A stretch of DNA of 10,068 bases. Source: Kiritimatiellia bacterium. Its GTDB lineage: Bacteria; Verrucomicrobiota; Kiritimatiellia; RFP12; UBA1067. The DNA lies in NCBI GenBank assembly GCA_016302985.1, contig JAEDMN010000114.1, forward strand, positions 1 to 10,068, given 5' to 3'. The translations under genes and the position numbers were made by a program. Below, one piece after another: positions 5,181 through 10,068 of this stretch (position 1 is the stretch's first letter; every line of letters starts with the position of its first letter). The notes below the pieces were generated by a model. It was not told where the DNA came from. It searched no databases and was given only the letters and a program-made list of their open reading frames with translations.

Positions 5181-7950
5181 ATCGGACAAGCAGGGTGGTC
5201 GCCAGCGAGCCGCCGACGCGCAGCACGCCCGCGCCCGCGAAGAGGTCGTCGCGGACCGTCTGGGCGCCGGAGGCGGAGGAGCCGTAGATGCCGCTGCGCT
5301 GCTTCACGCCGTCGACCCACAGCTCCGCGACCTTGACCTTCACGCCGGGGTTGAGCACCATCTTTCCGAACTTGCCGTCCGTCTGCACGAAGCGCGCGAC
5401 CGCCTCGGGATTGACGGCCTCCGAATGCTCGAACACCATCTGGCCGCCCTTCACGACGAGGGCGGACGCGTTCGGCCACTTGCCGCCCCAGAGCCCGTCC
5501 TCCTTGCGCGGCGCGGCGAACTTGAGGATGCCCGACGTGACCTGCACCGTGCCCGTCGAGGAGCTCGTGTTGCGGAGGACGAACGGGTAGGTGCCGGCCC
5601 AGCGGACCATGTCCACGCCGGCCGCGCCCACCCACTGGACGAAGTTCGTGATCGTCTTGCCGGGGTTGCTGTCGACGACGTGGTTGCCGCCCGAGATGCG
5701 CATGAACGCGGGCGTGTCGCTCGTCACCTTCGCGCCGTTCCGGCTCGTGGTCTCGCAGCAGAGAATGGACAGCGCCTGGTCGTTGCCGTGCAGGTCGATC
5801 ACGCCCGTGTTCTCGAGCTGCACGAGGCGGTTCGCGTTGCGTCCGTCGAGCGCGTAGGGGACGAGCGTGTGGATGGTTCCGCGCACCGACCCGCAGGAGG
5901 CGCCGACGCTGTTGTTCGCCGCGTGGAGGTAGACCGTCGAGGTCGCCTGCTCGAGCTGGAGGCGGTCGCCGCCGCTCAGCGGCTGCCAGACGTGGTGCGT
6001 GCCGTTCGGGAAGTGGTGGTTGAGCGCGGCGTGCATGACGCCGTACCAGTTGACCGTCGTGGACTGCGGGCACGTGTAGCGCCAGTGGCAGGGCCAGGAG
6101 TTGCCGACGCAGCCCTTGCTGCTCGTCTCCATGCGCCCGTGGAAGTTGACCGTGCAGTCCGGCGGCAGCTCCATGAAGTTGCCCCACTCGCCGCACTTGT
6201 AGTAGTGGAACGTCAGGTTGCGGTGGACGTTGATCTCCGTCCGCCCCGCCGCGGGCTTCAGGCGCAGCTTGCCCTTGTTGCCGCTCGAATTCTGCATCTC
6301 GAAGGTCGTCGTGCCGGCGCCGCCCAGCGCGTCGTCGCCCGTCGCCTCCAGCCAGCCGTTCGAGACGACCATGTTGCCCGTGAACGACTTGCCGCCGTCC
6401 AGGGCGAGCACGCCGTTGTCCGCGTTGTTCACGTACCAGGTCGCGCCGCCGACGAAGTTGACGCCGTCGCCCGGCAGCGTGACCGTGTCCCCGGCCCTGA
6501 CCCTCCAGACCTGGCTGCCCGCGAGGAGCGTCGGCCAGCCGAAGACGTAGGTCGCGCCCGCGCCCGGGGTGTCCACGCCGCCCGCGCCCAGCGTGACGGA
6601 GGCGCCTTCGCCGGCCTCGAGCGCGAAGCCGGCTCCCGTCAGGTGCGCGCCGAACCAGTTCGTGTGCACGCCCGCCGCGAGGGACTTCGGATGGTCGTCG
6701 TCGTTCGTCCACCACGCGTCCTGCACCGGCAGGCCCGTGTTCACGAGCACGTAGCCGTCGCCCTCGACCCAGTCGCAGGTCTCGCTGGTGTAGACGCCGT
6801 CGGGGACCACCGCGCCGGCGCAGGTCGCGGAGCCGAAGGAGATCGCCCCGCCGTCCACGGAAATGCGGGACGTCGCGTCCTCGCGCACGAGCGCCGCCGC
6901 GCAGAAGCTCCCGCCCGCGCCGCGCCGGACCTCGAAACGCGTGCCCGCCGCCAGCTGCAGCTTCGCGAGCTGGGAGAACGTGGCCCCCTGTTCGAGCCGC
7001 ACCGTGCCGTTCGAGACGACCAAGTTGCCGGTCGTCGTCGAGACGGCGTTCGAGAAGACGAACACGTTGTCCGAGGAGGACGGGTTCCAGATCATGCCGC
7101 ACCCGCCAAGCAGACGGCCGCCGAAGCCCATCGGGTTCAGGCCGGGCGTGCCGTTCATCCGCAGCGTGACGGTCCTGCCGGAATCGCAGGTGAACGCGTG
7201 GTTCGGCGCGGGCGTGGCCGGGGCCTCGCGCAGCGTGACGTCCAGCAGCTCCAGGTCGTGCGTGCCGATGGAGAACGTGACGCCGGAGGACGTCCCGTCG
7301 TCCGCGAACGTGAGCTCATGGCCGGCCGGGAACATCTGCGCGTCGAGCGCCTTGCCGCCGTAGCCCGTGATGTTGAAGCGAAGGGTGCCCGCCTCGAGAC
7401 GGGACTTCTTCCAGGTCGCGCGCTTGTCGTGGGCCCAGTTGCTGGAGTCCTGGAACGCGAGCGTGCCGCTGCCTCGCTTGACCATCGTCGCGGCCCCGCC
7501 GTCGTTCTGGTCGAAGTAGCGCTGGAAATTGATCTGGGACGTGCCGGGGAGACACACAGGAAATTCCTCGGAACCGTAGATGATGATGCCGCAGTACCAC
7601 GAGACCGAACCGCTCGTCACCGAATTGGTGAGGCCGAGTCCGCCGGATTGGATCCAGATCTGGCCCTGGTTCATGGCCGCCATCGCCTTGCGGTACCAGA
7701 TGCCGCCGAGCCGCACGCCCTGGGCCGTCGGCTGGGCCGTCGTCTGGTCGGACCGGTCGTAGACGAGCACGTCGCCCTGGGCTGGCTTCTTGTTCACGCC
7801 CGCCTCGGTCTTCCAGTTGTCGGCGGAGTAGACGTAGTTGCCGAACTTCGCGTCCTTGCTCGTGCCGCTCGGCGTGTAGATCAGGTTCTCGGCTGGCAGC
7901 GCGAGGCCCGCGGCGCAGGCCGCCGGGAGAATCAGCTTGTGGATGTTCAT
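5179..7950 (-). CDS. Large secreted protein with autotransporter-associated beta-strand repeats
   Basis: The start is ATG at 7950, giving 923 residues. It is chosen over an open frame running back to 8505 because it has SD aaaggag 7 bases upstream and gives a clean Sec signal (NIHKLILPAACAAGLALPA, cleavage after Ala20), while the extension overlaps the upstream gene. The mature protein is almost all beta: rich in Gly, Thr, Ser, Asn and Val, with strand-turn units typical of autotransporter-associated repeats, for example TGNLVVSNGTVRLEQG (307-322), FTGNMVVSNGWLEATGDDAL (523-542) and STGTVQVTSGILKF (798-811). Two unit ends look alike: GVYTSE...GDGYVLVNTG (385-406) and GIYGSS...GAGVLRVGG (887-914), suggesting two tandem passenger-like blocks. 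No outer-membrane beta-barrel, PEP-CTERM or LPXTG sorting signal is visible at the C-terminus. The likely role is an extracellular beta-helical scaffold, adhesin or glycan-binding protein. No catalytic motif was recognised. Confidence 0.82.
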   Translation of the reverse strand: MNIHKLILPAACAAGLALPAENLIYTPSGTSKDAKFGNYVYSADNWKTEAGVNKKPAQGDVLVYDRSDQTTAQPTAQGVRLGGIWYRKAMAAMNQGQIWIQSGGLGLTNSVTSGSVSWYCGIIIYGSEEFPVCLPGTSQINFQRYFDQNDGGAATMVKRGSGTLAFQDSSNWAHDKRATWKKSRLEAGTLRFNITGYGGKALDAQMFPAGHELTFADDGTSSGVTFSIGTHDLELLDVTLREAPATPAPNHAFTCDSGRTVTLRMNGTPGLNPMGFGGRLLGGCGMIWNPSSSDNVFVFSNAVSTTTGNLVVSNGTVRLEQGATFSQLAKLQLAAGTRFEVRRGAGGSFCAAALVREDATSRISVDGGAISFGSATCAGAVVPDGVYTSETCDWVEGDGYVLVNTGLPVQDAWWTNDDDHPKSLAAGVHTNWFGAHLTGAGFALEAGEGASVTLGAGGVDTPGAGATYVFGWPTLLAGSQVWRVRAGDTVTLPGDGVNFVGGATWYVNNADNGVLALDGGKSFTGNMVVSNGWLEATGDDALGGAGTTTFEMQNSSGNKGKLRLKPAAGRTEINVHRNLTFHYYKCGEWGNFMELPPDCTVNFHGRMETSSKGCVGNSWPCHWRYTCPQSTTVNWYGVMHAALNHHFPNGTHHVWQPLSGGDRLQLEQATSTVYLHAANNSVGASCGSVRGTIHTLVPYALDGRNANRLVQLENTGVIDLHGNDQALSILCCETTSRNGAKVTSDTPAFMRISGGNHVVDSNPGKTITNFVQWVGAAGVDMVRWAGTYPFVLRNTSSSTGTVQVTSGILKFAAPRKEDGLWGGKWPNASALVVKGGQMVFEHSEAVNPEAVARFVQTDGKFGKMVLNPGVKVKVAELWVDGVKQRSGIYGSSASGAQTVRDDLFAGAGVLRVGGSLATTLLVR

Positions 7951-7957
7951 GGACGTG

Positions 7958-7964
7958 CTCCTTT
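7958..7964 (-). promoter_or_regulatory. Ribosome binding site fixing the start of the beta-strand-repeat gene
   Basis: The minus strand reads aaaggag, 7 bases before ATG at 7950 and just after the upstream stop TAG (7968-7970). It rules out the much longer in-frame extension to 8505 and places a signal peptide at the N-terminus. Confidence 0.85.
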
Positions 7965-7967
7965 CGT

Positions 7968-10068
7968 CTAGCGGACGGAAACGACGGGACGGGACGGCAG
8001 GCCAATCTGCTCGACCGGGATGCGGGGGAAGGACGGGAACGCGGCCCGGAAGGCCGGCGTGTCCTGCAGTTTCACGGGGTCGGCGGCCGCCACCGCGAGC
8101 GCGGCGTCGTCGCGGACCTCGAGCTTGGCGCGCAGCACGGCGTTCGTCTGCGGGTAGTCGCGGCGGTCGTGCGGATCCTTCGGATTCACGGAGACGTTGC
8201 CACGGTTCGGCGCGCGCTCCTGCAGGAACTTCGTCGCGTGGCCCCAGCTGCTGAAGTAGTGGCCGCAGTTCACGGCGACGTTGCTCACGTACTCGGTGCC
8301 GATCGGCAGGAGCGGCTCCTTGTCCATAACGCCGATGAGCTGCGGATAGCGGGACGCCCAGGGCGCGTTCGTGTAGGCCATCGCCTCGATCTTCGCGAGC
8401 AGGTCCCAGCCGTCCTTGCGTCCGGAGCCCGGCTTCGCGCGCTGGAGGCCGCGCGTGTCGAAGTGGGCGGCCGTCGTGCAGTCGACGACGAGGTTGTGCG
8501 TCCACTTGTTGTCGCGGCCGCCGCCCGTGAACATCGCGCGGCCGGCCTTGTAGAAGAGGTTGCCGTAGATCGTCTCGCCCGAATCGCAGTCGTCCAGGTA
8601 GATGCCCTCGACCATGACGTCCTTCTTGAGCGCCTCGCAGCCGCTGGGGCGTCCCTGCGCCTCGCGCAGCGCGACGCCGTCCTTGCCGAAGTGGTGCAGG
8701 TAGTTCCAGCGGACCACGTTGCCGCGGCTGCCCCAGTCGCGCCCCGTGTACATGCCGCCGCCGTCACCCGCCTCGAGCATCGAGCACTCGATCTCGTTGT
8801 ACTGGATGAGATGTTCGTTGCCGCCGTACCCGACCGTGAGGTACGGCGTGTCGTGCAGGTAGTTGCGCTCCACGAGGATGCCGCAGCCGTCGAAGCGCAG
8901 GCACGGACCCGAAATGCGCGCAAGGCGGCCGCAGTAGCCGATGTCGTTGCCGCGGACGACGTGGTTGCACTTCGTCAGGGACTTGCGGTCCCCGCCCCAG
9001 ACATAGAGGCCCGTGGAGCCGATCTGCGCGATGCGGCAGTTCTCGACGGCGCAGTCCGCGCCGCCGGTCAGGCGCACGCCGTCCTGCGACAGCCACGCGA
9101 CGTCGAGTCCGTCCAGGCGCAGGCGCGTGCAGCCGCTGGCCTCGACGGCGAGGCGCGTCGAATAGCGGAACGAGATTCCCTTCACCACGACGTCGGAGGC
9201 GCCGACGACGCGCAGCAGCGGCGCCTTGGCGACGGAGAGCGTGACATCCGCGAGCCCCGCGTCCGTCGGATAGAAGTAGAGCGTGCGCGTCTCGCGGTCC
9301 ACGTACCACTCGCCCGGCGCGTCCAGCTCCTCGAGCATGTTGTAGGCAAAATAGCGCACCTTCGCCTGATGCCACTTGCCGGCCTTGCCGAGACCGTAGG
9401 TGTGGACGCCCTCCATCGTGACCGTCTTCTTCTCCCGGTCGATCTTCGCGACGCGCAGCGTGTCGCTCGCCCAGTCGTAGCACCAGAAGCCGAAGAGGTA
9501 GACGCCCTTCTCGACGTTCCAGCGGGCCATTGCGGGGTCGAGGCACTCGAACGTGCCCCCGCGCACGCCGAACTCCCATTCGCCCGTCTTCGGGTCGATG
9601 GGCTTCACGCCGCGGTCGACGACGTTCGTGATCTCGAGCCAGCCCTGGTTGGGATAGCGCGCGATCGTCATCGCCTTTCCGGAGGAGACGAGCTCCATCT
9701 CGGTCCAGCGGTTGAACTTGGCCGGCAGCGGTGGCAGGCGGTCGATGCCGAACTTCGCGAGGTCGCACGCCACGACCTTGTCGCGCACGGCGGGCTGCAG
9801 GCATTCGCGGGCGGCGCCCGCGACGGGCGCGAAATCCTCCGGCGCGAGACGGCAGCAGCCCGTGAACGTGGCGCCGCCCTTCGCCGCGCGCCAGATGACC
9901 GGCGCCGCGGGAGAGAGCCCCCCGTCCTCCTTCGTCAGGTCGAGAATCGTCGCCTTCGTCGTGTCGAAGCGGCCGGCGAGCTCGACCGCCACGCCGCCGG
10001 ACGGGAAAGCGCCCGTCTTCTTCAGCGCCCGCACCGCGTCGCGCGCGCGCGCCGGCGTGGCGAACGGC
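7968..10068 (-). CDS. Right-handed parallel beta-helix protein, glycosidase/lyase-like (5' end outside window)
   Basis: The reading frame stays open to the right edge, giving 699 visible residues. A GTG at 10034 should not be taken as the start: the codons before it read PFATPARARDAVRALKK, the usual N-terminal region of this family, so the true start and signal peptide lie beyond 10068. Residue numbers below are for the visible fragment. After the N-terminal part, MTIARYPNQGWLEI (133-146), YLFGFWCYDWASD (190-202) and DAPGEWYVDRETRTLYFYP (249-267) are family-typical. Beta-helix coils run from about 280 to 535, with GGGMYTGRDWGSRGNVVRWN (436-455), GIYLDDCDSGETIYGN (488-503) and FTGGGRDNKWTHNLVVDC (513-530). 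The C-terminus IPVEQIGL is also typical. Related proteins include GH141/GH120-type and pectate-lyase-like enzymes acting on plant or algal glycans. I cannot decide the activity. It is the first visible gene of the series. Confidence 0.88.
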   Translation of the reverse strand, partial: PFATPARARDAVRALKKTGAFPSGGVAVELAGRFDTTKATILDLTKEDGGLSPAAPVIWRAAKGGATFTGCCRLAPEDFAPVAGAARECLQPAVRDKVVACDLAKFGIDRLPPLPAKFNRWTEMELVSSGKAMTIARYPNQGWLEITNVVDRGVKPIDPKTGEWEFGVRGGTFECLDPAMARWNVEKGVYLFGFWCYDWASDTLRVAKIDREKKTVTMEGVHTYGLGKAGKWHQAKVRYFAYNMLEELDAPGEWYVDRETRTLYFYPTDAGLADVTLSVAKAPLLRVVGASDVVVKGISFRYSTRLAVEASGCTRLRLDGLDVAWLSQDGVRLTGGADCAVENCRIAQIGSTGLYVWGGDRKSLTKCNHVVRGNDIGYCGRLARISGPCLRFDGCGILVERNYLHDTPYLTVGYGGNEHLIQYNEIECSMLEAGDGGGMYTGRDWGSRGNVVRWNYLHHFGKDGVALREAQGRPSGCEALKKDVMVEGIYLDDCDSGETIYGNLFYKAGRAMFTGGGRDNKWTHNLVVDCTTAAHFDTRGLQRAKPGSGRKDGWDLLAKIEAMAYTNAPWASRYPQLIGVMDKEPLLPIGTEYVSNVAVNCGHYFSSWGHATKFLQERAPNRGNVSVNPKDPHDRRDYPQTNAVLRAKLEVRDDAALAVAAADPVKLQDTPAFRAAFPSFPRIPVEQIGLPSRPVVSVR

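Noticed and set aside
4745..7102. Long minus-strand frame of 785 codons overlapping two genes
   Set aside because: It is an out-of-frame shadow of the real genes: an Arg/Gly-rich product with no domains, spanning a clear gene boundary.
2980..7971. Very long plus-strand open frame (about 1660 codons) antisense to the barrel and repeat genes
   Set aside because: It is antisense to two well-supported genes, its product is low-complexity and rich in Arg, Ala, Val and His with no recognisable domain, and such frames are expected opposite high-GC coding DNA.
5179..8505. N-terminal extension of the beta-strand-repeat gene back to 8505
   Set aside because: It would overlap the beta-helix gene by more than 500 bases. 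A strong SD and a clean signal peptide sit at the ATG at 7950.

Overview
The window is a high-GC stretch of bacterial DNA carrying one compact, minus-strand, operon-like series of four large genes. All of the proteins appear to be exported. In transcription order, right to left, they are: a right-handed parallel beta-helix protein (glycosidase/lyase-like, start beyond the right edge), a very large secreted protein with autotransporter-associated beta-strand repeats, a 1085-residue protein with a TIM-barrel glycoside-hydrolase-like domain (DUF6259-like), and a Tat-type exported metallo-beta-lactamase-fold hydrolase of the ComEC/Rec2-like kind.

This combination is typical of polysaccharide-degrading members of the PVC group (Planctomycetes-Verrucomicrobia-Lentisphaerae-Kiritimatiellota). 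An uncultured Kiritimatiellota or Lentisphaerota bacterium is my best guess. This rests on protein style only; no rRNA or marker gene is present.

Layout: positions 1-255 are non-coding with a 24-bp direct repeat. Positions 256-498 (+) hold a possible 80-residue protein of unknown function. Positions 518-549 form a perfect 14-bp hairpin, a likely shared terminator between that ORF and the convergent operon. The four minus-strand genes are at 554-1834, 1912-5169, 5179-7950 and 7968-10068. Gaps between them are 17, 9 and 77 bases. Each of the three complete genes has a good Shine-Dalgarno sequence. At the two tight junctions the upstream stop codon is next to or inside the next gene's SD, which suggests translational coupling. 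The 77-base gap carries a palindromic REP-like element that runs into the last codons of the 1085-residue gene.

How they may work together (inference): the beta-helix enzyme and the TIM-barrel protein would cut a complex glycan outside the cytoplasm, the beta-strand-repeat protein would act as a surface or extracellular scaffold or adhesin, and the MBL-fold enzyme would hydrolyse a released ester or phosphodiester. No transporter, sensor or regulator is visible, and the operon promoter lies outside the window. Many long ORFs in other frames are high-GC shadows and are left out.
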